From positions 1 to 39,236 of the forward strand of contig MFRL01000032.1 of assembly GCA_001784565.1 (NCBI GenBank): a stretch of DNA of 39,236 bases, written 5' to 3'. Position numbers and translations under genes: made by a program. This DNA comes from Candidatus Melainabacteria bacterium GWF2_37_15. GTDB taxonomy: Bacteria > Cyanobacteriota > Vampirovibrionia > Gastranaerophilales > UBA9971. The notes beneath the pieces were generated by a model. That model was not told the origin of the DNA. It ran no database searches and saw nothing but the letters and a program-made list of their open reading frames with translations. How positions within the stretch are numbered: position 1 is the first letter of the stretch; every line of letters starts with the position of its first letter. Positions 8,431-17,379 of the stretch are shown here, one piece after another.

Positions 8431-8476
8431 AATAATTCATACTATAATATCTTTTAAGAGAAATGAATATATACAT
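8431..8476. promoter_or_regulatory. Compact divergent promoter between cbiQO and the cobalamin operon
   Basis: The 46 bases contain TATAAT on the plus strand at 8443-8448 and TATAGT on the minus strand at about the same place, so the two promoters overlap back to back. No -35 consensus and no riboswitch fits here. Confidence 0.5.
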
Positions 8477-9115
8477 ATGAAATTTAAGGGTAAGCACGCA
8501 AAAATTGAAATTTATCTTGAGCGACAAAGGGTTTTTAAAACTTATAAAGATCCTATGTATGCTGATAATGAGTATTTTGCGCTTTGTTTTCTTGCAGATC
8601 AGAATATAATGGACCTGAAACCACGAAAGGAATCCCTTTTTACAATTTCCCTGGATTTTATTCAGGATGCGAAAAGCTTGGATTTTACCTGTAAAATGGA
8701 TACTGAAAGATTTGTGGGGCTTTTAACCCTGTATTTAAGAAATTTACATAGATCTTCCCTGCATAATTTTGGCAAATACATAACACACGAAGATATTTTC
8801 CCTGATAATATCCTGATATGCGAAAAATTGGGCACATTATATTTTATAGATTGGGGATTATCTAAAAAACGGGAATCGCCATACCCTGATATTGCATCGT
8901 GCGCGCTTGGCGTATTTAATAATGAGGCTGGTCTTTACAGGTTATTTTTAGAACAATATTTTGGTGATATTTCAAAAATTAATTTTAATTTAATTGATAA
9001 ATACATAAATGATATTTACAATGAATGTAAATCCATACGGCTGGAAAACAATTTTGAAATAAATTCATTGGATGAGAGATTTGAAAAAGCAAAACACATT
9101 ATACAATCAATATAA
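8477..9115 (+). CDS. Phosphotransferase-fold (APH-like) small-molecule kinase, candidate threonine kinase
   Basis: 212 residues with the catalytic core of the aminoglycoside/choline-kinase superfamily. H104-x-D106-x4-N111 (HEDIFPDN) forms the catalytic loop and D125 in FIDWG is the metal-binding aspartate. The N-terminal lobe is short and diverged; K-T-Y-K near residues 22-25 could hold the ATP lysine. Its end overlaps the start of cobD by 44 bases and it is the first gene of the cobalamin operon. CobD needs L-threonine phosphate, made in other bacteria by unrelated PduX/BluE kinases. A role in phosphorylating threonine (or serine/aminopropanol) is therefore an attractive inference. A sugar or lipopolysaccharide-type kinase is the main alternative. 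Confidence 0.75.
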   Translation: MKFKGKHAKIEIYLERQRVFKTYKDPMYADNEYFALCFLADQNIMDLKPRKESLFTISLDFIQDAKSLDFTCKMDTERFVGLLTLYLRNLHRSSLHNFGKYITHEDIFPDNILICEKLGTLYFIDWGLSKKRESPYPDIASCALGVFNNEAGLYRLFLEQYFGDISKINFNLIDKYINDIYNECKSIRLENNFEINSLDERFEKAKHIIQSI

Positions 9116-10136
9116 ACACGGCGGGGGCTATAAAAAAGCAGCCGGGCTGGAGGGTTTGGACTGGGAGCAAGTAACAGATTATTCCACGTCTATAAATTGG
9201 ATGGCAGCTAAATTTTATCCTGAAAACCTGATATACCCGCATCGTGAAAATATTCAATACCCTGATCCTGAATATAAAGACCTTCAGGAAACAATTGAAG
9301 AGTTTCACGGTTACTCACCAAAGTATTTTTTAATGACACATGGCGCAAATGAAGCTATTTCATACCTGTTTCATATGTTTTTGTTACAGAGCTTTAAAGA
9401 TGTTGCTTTAGCTGGTTCAACGTACTCTGAATACAACAAATGCTGCGATTTAAACGGGTTTAATTCAGTTAAAGTAAGCTATGATGAGCTGTATAGCTTA
9501 AGAGATAAAATAATTGTTATAGTAAACCCCAATACCCCTTTTGGAACATATTTTGATCTGAAGCCCCGGCTGGAAAATTTATTAAATCAGGGCAATACAG
9601 TGGTACTTGATGAAAGTTTCATTGATTTTACAGACAAACCATCAATGTATGAACTGGTAAAGGATTATCCAAATTTATTTATAATTCACTCCTTGACCAA
9701 GTTCTACGGATCAGCCGGAGCAAGGCTTGGACTGATACTCAGTTCAAATAAACTTTTGCAGGAATTCATGTCGGTTTTACTTCCACCGTGGACTATTTCT
9801 GCTTATGATAGCTGGTTTTATAAGAATATGATTCCTAAATATAGGGAAATTCAGAGTGCAACCCTGGCGTGGATTGCTGAGATAAATAAAAAGACAGATA
9901 ATGTTTTAAGCAAATCCAGTAACATTAAAAGTTTAGGTGATTCAATCACCTGTTATCGAACCCTGACTCTGGAAAAAGAAGTTTCTGACATCAGAAAATT
10001 CTTTTTAAATGAATATAAGATCTATGTGAGGCCAACATCAGACTTTTTTAACTGCTCAAATAACTCATTTAGGGTCGGGTTGCGATTACCAGAGGAAAAC
10101 GACCCACTATGGCGTGCTATTGAGGATATCGGATGA
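9072..10136 (+). CDS. cobD: L-threonine-O-3-phosphate decarboxylase (CobD/CobC type)
   Basis: PLP enzyme that makes aminopropanol phosphate, the linker of the cobalamin nucleotide loop. The 354 residues begin with the family's KHGG pattern followed by DYSTSINW. They contain NPNTPFGTYF and DESFIDF (cofactor contacts), and SLTKFYG with the Schiff-base lysine at residue 210. It is related to histidinol-phosphate aminotransferase, but the N-terminus and the operon fix it as CobD. ATG 9072 lies inside the upstream kinase gene and no good ribosome site is visible, so translational coupling is likely. It ends in an ATGA overlap with cbiP. Confidence 0.9.
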   Translation: MRDLKKQNTLYNQYKHGGGYKKAAGLEGLDWEQVTDYSTSINWMAAKFYPENLIYPHRENIQYPDPEYKDLQETIEEFHGYSPKYFLMTHGANEAISYLFHMFLLQSFKDVALAGSTYSEYNKCCDLNGFNSVKVSYDELYSLRDKIIVIVNPNTPFGTYFDLKPRLENLLNQGNTVVLDESFIDFTDKPSMYELVKDYPNLFIIHSLTKFYGSAGARLGLILSSNKLLQEFMSVLLPPWTISAYDSWFYKNMIPKYREIQSATLAWIAEINKKTDNVLSKSSNIKSLGDSITCYRTLTLEKEVSDIRKFFLNEYKIYVRPTSDFFNCSNNSFRVGLRLPEENDPLWRAIEDIG

Positions 10137-11524
10137 CCAAAAGACAGAATTTATTGTTTATAGGAACAACATCCAATGCCGGAAAAACTTTTATTACCGG
10201 CTTTGCAGGCAAAATATTAAAAGAGCATTTTGGAATACAAACAGCTCCTTTTAAAGGCCAGAATATGTCCAATTACGCCATTGTTTGCGAATACAACAAG
10301 GAAATTTCCATTGCCCAGGCATCTCAAGCAGCATTAATAGGAGTAGAGCCTAAAGCGGATATGAACCCGGTGATTTTAAAACCTCTTGGTGAGAGCCGCT
10401 CACAGGTTATAGTCAGGGGTGTCCCTAAAAAAATAGTTTCAGCAAGGACATACTACCAGGAAATAGGCGAACTCAAGCCAGAGGTAGACGCTGCATACGA
10501 AAATTTAAAGCAAACCTGCGACATGCTTGTTATTGAAGGCGCAGGATCGGGATTTGAATTAAATTTAAAGAACCGTGACCTTGCAAACCAGCATATGATG
10601 GAAAAACCTGATGTTGATGTTGTTCTGGTAACAAATATAGAGGATGGCGGGGTATTCTCCTCAATTCTCGGCTCATACCAGCTTATGAGCGAGGATATAA
10701 AAAAACGCTTTAAAGGCGTGATTATAAACAATTTCAGGGGTGATGTTTCGCTGTTTGATGAAGGAAAAGAAATTATAGAAAACTGGGGAATCCCGGTATT
10801 AGGAGTAATTCCTCATATTAACTATGGGCTGGACAGCGAAGATTCACTTGCTGAAATGAAAAGTTTTGAGCAGAAAAATAAGGAGCTTGTACATGTTGGC
10901 GTGATTAAATATCCAAGAGCCAGCAATATTAACGATGTTGAATCGCTTGTACATGACCCGAACGTGCAGGTATCTTTTATTAACCAGAGAACTAATCTTG
11001 AAATATTTGATAAAATTATCCTTCCTGGCTCAAGGGCTGTGCTGGATGACTTGCGGTGGCTGAAAAAAACAGGAATTTATGATGATTTAAAAGATACAAA
11101 AGTTGAAATTTACGGTATTTGCGGTGGGTACCAGATGCTCCATAAAACAATAAACGATCCTCTTGGCACAGAAAGCGGAGAGGGCAAGCCTGATAAAGAT
11201 GAAGGACTTGGATTTGTTCCGGGGAACATAGAGTTCAAAGCAGAAAAAATCCTTAAAAGGCAGGATTACACTCTATATGAAGAGATAAAAGTGCCTGGTT
11301 TTGAAATGCACACAGGCGTGTCGGATTCAAATCCTGTATTTTTTGATTCAAATCACGTAAAAGGCTCGATGGTGCATGAAATTTTCCATGATGATAATTT
11401 CAGGAAATGGTGGCTAAATTCTAGCTCTTATAAAGACTGGAGCTTTAAAGCCTGGAAAAAATCACATCAGGACAGGGTAGCTAGTACATTGAAAGAACTT
11501 ATTGACTGGGAGAGAATGCTTTGA
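10133..11524 (+). CDS. cbiP: Cobyric acid synthase CbiP/CobQ
   Basis: Glutamine-dependent enzyme that amidates four side chains (b, d, e, g) of adenosylcobyrinic acid a,c-diamide. The N-terminal ATP domain has GTTSNAGKTF near residue 10 and APFKGQNMSNYA near 40. The C-terminal glutamine amidotransferase domain has C330 in ICGGYQML and H415 in VHEIFHDDNFR. Length 463 is slightly below the usual 480-500. It overlaps cobD by 4 bases, and its stop codon overlaps the TTG start of cbiB. Confidence 0.95.
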   Translation: MTKRQNLLFIGTTSNAGKTFITGFAGKILKEHFGIQTAPFKGQNMSNYAIVCEYNKEISIAQASQAALIGVEPKADMNPVILKPLGESRSQVIVRGVPKKIVSARTYYQEIGELKPEVDAAYENLKQTCDMLVIEGAGSGFELNLKNRDLANQHMMEKPDVDVVLVTNIEDGGVFSSILGSYQLMSEDIKKRFKGVIINNFRGDVSLFDEGKEIIENWGIPVLGVIPHINYGLDSEDSLAEMKSFEQKNKELVHVGVIKYPRASNINDVESLVHDPNVQVSFINQRTNLEIFDKIILPGSRAVLDDLRWLKKTGIYDDLKDTKVEIYGICGGYQMLHKTINDPLGTESGEGKPDKDEGLGFVPGNIEFKAEKILKRQDYTLYEEIKVPGFEMHTGVSDSNPVFFDSNHVKGSMVHEIFHDDNFRKWWLNSSSYKDWSFKAWKKSHQDRVASTLKELIDWERML

Positions 11525-12423
11525 TACTTGACAGCGATTGGATAATAATTGTTTTTATAGCCCTTGTTGTTGATTTCATAATAGGGGAGTTCCCTATTAA
11601 ACACCCAGTAGAATTCATGGGCGATTATGTAAAGTATTTTGAAAAAATAGCATATAAAGACAGCGTTAAAAGTGGAATGTGGCTTTTGGTTTCTCTGATA
11701 AGTATTGTTGGATTAGTTTCTATAATTATTCAGTTTATTTTACCTGCAATATTAGTGGGTATTATTGCTTCCACTGGCCTTGCAAGTAAGTCACTTCAGA
11801 CTCATATTAAAAATGTTTTGTTTGAAGAAAATGATGAAAAGAAAAGAGAGAAATTAGCAGGATTGGTTACCAGAAATACCAGGATCCTTGACGATAAAAA
11901 AGTGTACGCCTCATTAATTGAAACCCATTCAGAAAATTTAGCAGATGGTTTTATATCACCGCTATTTTATTTAATTTTGTTTGGATTGCCGGGGATTATG
12001 GTTTTTAAGGCGGTTTCCACACTTGACTCTATGGTTGGCTATAAAAACGAGAAATATTATAATTTCGGCAAAGTGTCGGCAATTGCTGATGATGTGCTGA
12101 ATTTTATCCCTGCACGACTCACTGGGTTAATAATATGGCTAATGAGCAAACATAAAATACTTCTTAAAAAACTTTTTGAGGATGCTAAAAAATACAGCTC
12201 CAGCCCAAATGCCGGTTATCCCGTTGCGGCTGCGGCCTATGCTGTTGGAGTGCAAGTAGGTGGAACTGTTTATTATGGTGATATGCAGGTGGATAAAGCC
12301 GAAATTGGCCATGAAATAACTCATGACTATAAAGAGGCAGCTTTTAACTTTTTAAAGATACATTTAAAAATTGAGGTAATAATCCTAATTTTGGTTACAA
12401 TTGGAGTAGTATTAGCGTTATGA
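11521..12423 (+). CDS. cbiB: Adenosylcobinamide-phosphate synthase CbiB
   Basis: Membrane protein that joins aminopropanol phosphate (from CobD) to adenosylcobyric acid. The 300 residues carry HPVEFMGDYVKYFEK near residue 20, TRNTRILDD near 119, HSENLADGFISPLFY near 140 and SPNAGYPVAAAAYAVGV near 226, all typical of the family, with hydrophobic helices between them. It starts with TTG at 11521, overlapping the cbiP stop, with GGGAGAG as ribosome site. It ends in an overlap with cbiK. Confidence 0.95.
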   Translation: MILDSDWIIIVFIALVVDFIIGEFPIKHPVEFMGDYVKYFEKIAYKDSVKSGMWLLVSLISIVGLVSIIIQFILPAILVGIIASTGLASKSLQTHIKNVLFEENDEKKREKLAGLVTRNTRILDDKKVYASLIETHSENLADGFISPLFYLILFGLPGIMVFKAVSTLDSMVGYKNEKYYNFGKVSAIADDVLNFIPARLTGLIIWLMSKHKILLKKLFEDAKKYSSSPNAGYPVAAAAYAVGVQVGGTVYYGDMQVDKAEIGHEITHDYKEAAFNFLKIHLKIEVIILILVTIGVVLAL

Positions 12424-13202
12424 AAAGATTAAGGCATTATAATAAAGAATTAGCGGTTGTATTATCTGTTTTCGGTTCATCTGAACCCGCTGCAATGGCG
12501 CAGTATGAAGAACTAAAACAGGAAATTAAACATAGCCTTCCCTCTGAGGCTGAGATAAGGATGGCAGTTTCCTCAAGAACAGTGCTTAAAAATCTTGAAA
12601 ATAAAGGTCAGAAATTCTATACACTCCCTGAAGAACTAGCTAACATTGACAGATTAGGTTACAAGAAGGTAATTGTAGCCTCTATAAACCTTTTCCCCAC
12701 TGATGAGCATGAACATTTATTAAAAATAACAGAAGGTTTTAAAAACAATATTTCTCCCGCTCGTTATGAAGTTACAATGCCGTTTTTTGCAAAAGCAAAG
12801 CCGACAAATGAATTCCTGAAAGCTCTGGATAATAAATTAAGGCAGGAACATAGCCCATCAAGCATTGTTTACATTGCACACGGCTCGTCGAATTTATGCA
12901 ATACAGGAAGTCAGACATTTTTATACGTTAAGGAATACCTGAAAATGCTTAATCCCAATAATTATTTCTTCACAATTGAAGGTGCATTCAAGTATGAAAG
13001 AGTCTTAATTGATATAAAAGGCAGCGTTTTGGTAGTTCCCTTGCTTCTTGTAACAGGAAATCATATGTTGAATGATATTTACGAAATAAAAGAGGAGCTT
13101 GATGGTCAAATGCCTGAAGATTTCAGCCTTTTAAAGCTGGAAAACACTAGAAAATACTTTGTTGATGAAGTTCAGGAGGCAATTAAAAGATGTTCTATAT
13201 AA
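12420..13202 (+). CDS. cbiK: Sirohydrochlorin cobaltochelatase CbiK
   Basis: Inserts Co2+ into sirohydrochlorin (the early-cobalt, anaerobic route). The 260 residues show the CbiK layout: VLSVFGSSEPAA at the N-terminus, H154 in IAHGSSN, and H215 in TGNHMLNDI, the two histidines expected to bind metal. FPTDEHEH near residue 97 also fits the family. There is no signal peptide, so it is a cytoplasmic enzyme unlike the periplasmic Desulfovibrio form. It overlaps cbiB by 4 bases and cbiL by 13 bases. Confidence 0.92.
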   Translation: MKRLRHYNKELAVVLSVFGSSEPAAMAQYEELKQEIKHSLPSEAEIRMAVSSRTVLKNLENKGQKFYTLPEELANIDRLGYKKVIVASINLFPTDEHEHLLKITEGFKNNISPARYEVTMPFFAKAKPTNEFLKALDNKLRQEHSPSSIVYIAHGSSNLCNTGSQTFLYVKEYLKMLNPNNYFFTIEGAFKYERVLIDIKGSVLVVPLLLVTGNHMLNDIYEIKEELDGQMPEDFSLLKLENTRKYFVDEVQEAIKRCSI

Positions 13203-13849
13203 TATCATTGGGCCCTGGAGACCCTGATTTAATAACTATTAAGGCGATTAAAGCACTTGAAAAATGCGACATCATTTTTGTGCCCGTTAGGTCAAAAATC
13301 CTGGAATGGGAGGGATCAGTTGCCTACAAAATCTTAAGCAGGCTTGAACATAACTTTCAAAGCAAGTTCCAGCCTATTTACACACCCATGAGCTACAACC
13401 CCGAATCGTGGAAAGACCAGGTTGAACAGATTGCAAGCGCTTGTATTACCAATAAAACCGTTGGTTTTGTAACTCTTGGCGATGCGGCTGTTTACAGCTC
13501 TGCTTATTATCTGTTAAGCATAATTAAAGAGAAATACAACTCAATTTACGAGAATACTGAGGTTATTCCCGGCGTTACATCAATATCTTACGCATCGGCA
13601 AAGGTTAAAATCCCGCTGTGCCTTGGAAATTCCAGTCTTGAAATAGTCCCAATGCACAGGGAAGACGTAAAATCTACAAAAGTTTATATGCGGCTTCACA
13701 AAGGTGATGATGTAAGGAGTCTAAAAGGCGAAGAATTGTACTATTTTGAGAACCTTGGAATGGAAAATGAAGCTTATGGCGAGGGTACGCCAGGTATAAT
13801 AGAGAATTATCTCACTGTTATCATAAATTTTAATGAGGGACAGAAATGA
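13190..13849 (+). CDS. cbiL: Cobalt-precorrin-2 C20-methyltransferase CbiL
   Basis: SAM-dependent tetrapyrrole methylase that adds the C20 methyl group. The 219 residues have the N-terminal GPGDPDLITIKAIKAL loop, TLGDAAVYSSAYYL near residue 97 (the family's GDP motif reads GDA here), and VIPGVTSISYAS near 125. It follows cbiK with overlapping ends, so metal insertion and the first ring methylation are encoded in pathway order. It overlaps cbiA by 4 bases. Confidence 0.93.
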   Translation: MFYIISLGPGDPDLITIKAIKALEKCDIIFVPVRSKILEWEGSVAYKILSRLEHNFQSKFQPIYTPMSYNPESWKDQVEQIASACITNKTVGFVTLGDAAVYSSAYYLLSIIKEKYNSIYENTEVIPGVTSISYASAKVKIPLCLGNSSLEIVPMHREDVKSTKVYMRLHKGDDVRSLKGEELYYFENLGMENEAYGEGTPGIIENYLTVIINFNEGQK

Positions 13850-15183
13850 AGGCTGCAGTAATCTCGGCATTATCATCAGGTCAGGGCAAAACCCTGTTTA
13901 CAATGGCGCTTTTACAATGGCTAAAAGAAAATGTTGGTTCTGTTCGGCCTTTTAAAGTGGGGCCAGATTATATTGATCCAAGATTTCACGAAAAAATAAC
14001 TGGTGTGGCCTCTGTCAACCTTGACCTATATATGATGTCAGAAGTTGAAGTCAAAAACGCTTTTTCATACTATACAAAAGACTTTGATTGTACGGTTGTT
14101 GAGGGTGTAATGGGGTTATATGACGGCCTTGATTATGGTACTTCAACCTATGAAGTGGCTAAAGCCATAAACATACCGACTATTTTAATTATTTCAGCAG
14201 AGGGTTCATATGCGACATTAGTGCCTGTATTAAGAGGGATTCTTGATTATAAGCCAAATAATACTGTGCAAGGTGTTATTTTAAATAAGGTTTCATCGGA
14301 AAAACATTATGAAACGGTTGCAAAACAAATAAATAGCGAAATTCCAAACCTGAAAATCCTTGGCTGGATACAAAAAGGGCTGGATATTATTACTTCAAGA
14401 CATCTCGGCCTTGATTTGACCGAGCTGGAAAATGAAAAGTTTAGTGAAATTGCGAATAAAGTGATGGAGCATATAAATATTACAGAGCTCATGGATTTTA
14501 TGGAGCTAAAACTTTCTATAACCTCTGAAAAAGACTGCTTCATGCGCAATATTGAAAAACATAAAAAAACAATTGCGGTTGTGAATGACAGGGCATTTTC
14601 CTTTGTTTACAAGCAAAATCTTGATTTTTTTGATAAATTTTTCGAAAAAGTTTATAGAATTTCAGCACTGAATAATGACGAAATTCCGCAAGATGCTGAT
14701 GTGGTTTATATTCCGGGCGGGTATGTTGAAACACCAGATGTAGCTTATATTCTGGACAAGGCTGATAAATTTAAGTCAAGTTTAAAAGCTTTTTCAGAGA
14801 ATCCTAAAAAGAAAATTTATGCAGAATGCGCTGGATTTATGTTTTTAGGGGAAAAAATCCAGACCACTGACGGAAATTGGATTAACGGAGCCGGGATATT
14901 GCCTGTTGATTTTGAAATACAGAAGAAAAGAAACCGCCTTGGATATTATAAAGCTATAGACAAAGATGATCTAATGTTATATAAAGGCCATGCATTCCAT
15001 TATTCCTGCCCTACAAATATAGAAGAAGAAGCTATAGTCAAATGGGGATTGTTTAAGGATAAAGATTCACAAGCCAGTGTTGGTGCCTGGACAAATGAAA
15101 AAAGGAATGTACTTGGCACATACTTGCATACGCTTTTCTATAACCAACCCGAATTAGTTTTAAAATATTTTATTGGAGAATAA
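13846..15183 (+). CDS. cbiA: Cobyrinic acid a,c-diamide synthase CbiA
   Basis: ATP- and glutamine-dependent amidation of the a and c carboxylates of cobyrinic acid. The ATPase domain has SSGQGKTLFT near residue 8, FKVGPDYIDPRFH near 40 and VVEGVMGLYDGL near 84. The glutamine amidotransferase domain has YIPGGYVE near 289, nucleophile C328 in AECAGF and H428 in YLHTLF. Length 445 is normal. The ends abut or overlap cbiL and cbiC. Confidence 0.95.
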   Translation: MKAAVISALSSGQGKTLFTMALLQWLKENVGSVRPFKVGPDYIDPRFHEKITGVASVNLDLYMMSEVEVKNAFSYYTKDFDCTVVEGVMGLYDGLDYGTSTYEVAKAINIPTILIISAEGSYATLVPVLRGILDYKPNNTVQGVILNKVSSEKHYETVAKQINSEIPNLKILGWIQKGLDIITSRHLGLDLTELENEKFSEIANKVMEHINITELMDFMELKLSITSEKDCFMRNIEKHKKTIAVVNDRAFSFVYKQNLDFFDKFFEKVYRISALNNDEIPQDADVVYIPGGYVETPDVAYILDKADKFKSSLKAFSENPKKKIYAECAGFMFLGEKIQTTDGNWINGAGILPVDFEIQKKRNRLGYYKAIDKDDLMLYKGHAFHYSCPTNIEEEAIVKWGLFKDKDSQASVGAWTNEKRNVLGTYLHTLFYNQPELVLKYFIGE

Positions 15184-15846
15184 ATGACAGATTTTCAGAT
15201 AAAAAAACCGGAAATAAAAGACCCTCAGGAAATCGAAGACCTTTCATTAAAAACAATATCGAGGGAAGCTGCTACCTATCCTGCATTCAATAAATTTTAT
15301 CCTGAAGAACAAAAAGTAGCGCAGAGGATGATCCACACAACCACCTGCTTTGAGCAGATAATAAACAATATTTACTTTTCTGACAACGCAACCACTCGAA
15401 TCAAGGACCTTTTGAAAAACGGTGCAGCTATAATTACTGATACTAATATGATTAAGGCTGGTTTAAGCAAAAATTATACGGAAAAATATGGAAACAATGT
15501 TATCTGTTATGTAGCGGAAGTCCCACGCCAGGAAGGGGTAACAAGAACAGACACAGCCGTGAAAAAAGCTTTAGAAGAATGCAATAATAAGCCTATGATT
15601 TTGGCTTGCGGTAATGCCCCAACATTTTTATATGCTGCTATTGAATATATAGTGAAAGAAAAGCTAGAAATATCTAATATTGCGTTAATTGCAATGCCTG
15701 TTGGGTTTATAAATGTGGTTGAAAGCAAGGAATACACGCTTGAATTCATGCAAAAGCTTGACGTACAGGGTATTGTACTAAAAGGGCGCTATGGCGGCTC
15801 ACCGCTTGTAGTAAGTACGTTACACGCCTTGTATAAAGCTATTTAG
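15184..15846 (+). CDS. cbiC: Cobalt-precorrin-8 methylmutase CbiC
   Basis: Moves a methyl group from C11 to C12 to give cobyrinic acid. The 220 residues contain the catalytic histidine H51 in MIHTTTCFE, ITDTNMIKAG near 80, GNAPTFLYAAIE near 142, MPVGFINVVESKE near 168 and GRYGGSPLVVSTLHAL at the C-terminus. It starts directly after the cbiA stop codon with no gap. Confidence 0.95.
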   Translation: MTDFQIKKPEIKDPQEIEDLSLKTISREAATYPAFNKFYPEEQKVAQRMIHTTTCFEQIINNIYFSDNATTRIKDLLKNGAAIITDTNMIKAGLSKNYTEKYGNNVICYVAEVPRQEGVTRTDTAVKKALEECNNKPMILACGNAPTFLYAAIEYIVKEKLEISNIALIAMPVGFINVVESKEYTLEFMQKLDVQGIVLKGRYGGSPLVVSTLHALYKAI

Positions 15847-15854
15847 GAGCAGTT

Positions 15855-16304
15855 ATGTGTAAAAAAAACACAATGGGATCTGAAGTTGTTGAGGGATTCG
15901 CCTGTAAACCTCAAAATTTGGACGTGAATAAGCCTCTCATGTATTCGGCCGCCCAGATTTTTATTTGTGAAGGTCACCGTTGCGGCGAAACCCAGGACAC
16001 AGACCTGACTGATAAAGTCAGAGTCCTAATAAAAAATCTTGGTTATGATAAAGGAAATAACAGAATAAAGGTTACACGAACCCATTGCCAGGGAGCATGT
16101 AGGTTCAGGAATTTCATGTGTGCATATAGAAATGGGAGTGCTGTTAATTTTTCTCCTGAAAACAGCTTTTCTGCCTGGAAAAAAGTAAATCAATGGAACG
16201 AGGAGCAATGGCAAGAGCTGATAAAATATCTTGCAGAAGGCATAGAACCCCAAAATATAATAGAATTTAAAGTGGAAGAAAAGATTTATTGTGACTGTGA
16301 ATGA
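15855..16304 (+). CDS. Thioredoxin-fold 2Fe-2S ferredoxin-like protein
   Basis: 149 residues with the cysteine spacing of the COG3411-type 2Fe-2S ferredoxins: C38 and C43 in FICEGHRCGE, then C78 and C82 in THCQGACRF. Additional cysteines stand at 2, 17, 89, 146 and 148. It lies between cbiC and cbiD, with 8 bases to cbiC and a 14-base overlap with cbiD, so it is co-translated with corrin-ring genes. Some cobalamin operons (for example cbiW of Bacillus megaterium, from memory) carry a ferredoxin-like gene. An electron donor for a reduction step, or a partner of the missing CbiJ step, is possible but unproven. Confidence 0.8.
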   Translation: MCKKNTMGSEVVEGFACKPQNLDVNKPLMYSAAQIFICEGHRCGETQDTDLTDKVRVLIKNLGYDKGNNRIKVTRTHCQGACRFRNFMCAYRNGSAVNFSPENSFSAWKKVNQWNEEQWQELIKYLAEGIEPQNIIEFKVEEKIYCDCE

Positions 16305-17379
16305 GAAACCCCTGAAAATTGGATATTCAACCGGAAGCCACGCCACTTCCGCTTTAAAAGCAGCGCTTATGCTTTTATTGGGAATTAAAAGTAATGTTGA
16401 AAGTGTTGAAATTACCTTACCTGAAGGTAATATTGCATTTCTTGATATTGATAAAACTGAAAAATTTGATGATTATGTCAAAATTGAAGTTGTTAAAGGC
16501 GATAATGATGACATTGATGTTACAAAAGGATGCAGAATAGTTTGTTTTGTAGGGTTTGACTCCAAAAAAATTCCGTACACACAGCATGAAATTCAGCATA
16601 AACCCTATAAAATTGATAACATATTTATTTATGCTGGAAAAGGACTTGGGGTGGTAACTAAGGAAGGTTTAAAGCCGCCAGTTGGCTACCCAGCAATAAA
16701 TCCCGCCACATTGGAAATGATGAAGAATAATATCCAATTCTTGTATATTAATACTGAAGTTTATGTATTTTTTGAGGTGGAAAACGGCGAAGAAATCGCA
16801 AAAAATACTGCAAATTTAAAAGCGGGCGTGGTTGGAGGAATATCTTTTCTAGGCAAAAAAGGCATAGTTAAGCCAATTTCTACTGATGCGTACCTGGAAT
16901 CACTTGAAGTAGAAATAAATGTAGCTGCAAAAAATCCCTCAAAAACCATTATTTTTACAATGGGGAATGAATGCCTTGAATTTGCAAAAAAAGTTTACGG
17001 CCTTGATCCTGAGTGCTATGTTGAGATTGGCAATTTTGTATATGATTCGCTCTCATTAATAAAGAATAAAGGGTTCTCTAAGGTGGTAATCTCAGCTAAT
17101 ATTGGTAAACTTACAAAAATTGCACAGGGAAAAAAGAATACTAACAGCAGATATGGCGGCATTGATTTTAAAATACTCCAATCCTGGTTAGGAATATACA
17201 CCATATCAGATACAATAACCACGGTAGGCGCGCTGGAAGTACACCTTCCGCATTTGGTAGGGAAATTATATGAGCAGGTTTCAGTCCATGCCTTAAATGT
17301 ATTGAAAAAATGGATGAATGAACTTAATATAAAGGGAACTAACCTTGAAATCCTACTGAAAGAGGCCATAATATGCTAA
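16291..17379 (+). CDS. cbiD: Cobalt-precorrin-5B C1-methyltransferase CbiD
   Basis: Methylates C1 during anaerobic corrin formation. The 362 residues show GYSTGSHATSALKAAL near residue 11 (usually GYTTGSCAAAA), AGKGLGVVTKEGLKPPVG near 115 followed by AINP, and HLPHLVGK near 318. The start is GTG at 16291, inside the 2Fe-2S gene, with a second GTG two codons later. It ends in a 7-base overlap with cbiET. Confidence 0.93.
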   Translation: MTVNEKPLKIGYSTGSHATSALKAALMLLLGIKSNVESVEITLPEGNIAFLDIDKTEKFDDYVKIEVVKGDNDDIDVTKGCRIVCFVGFDSKKIPYTQHEIQHKPYKIDNIFIYAGKGLGVVTKEGLKPPVGYPAINPATLEMMKNNIQFLYINTEVYVFFEVENGEEIAKNTANLKAGVVGGISFLGKKGIVKPISTDAYLESLEVEINVAAKNPSKTIIFTMGNECLEFAKKVYGLDPECYVEIGNFVYDSLSLIKNKGFSKVVISANIGKLTKIAQGKKNTNSRYGGIDFKILQSWLGIYTISDTITTVGALEVHLPHLVGKLYEQVSVHALNVLKKWMNELNIKGTNLEILLKEAIIC

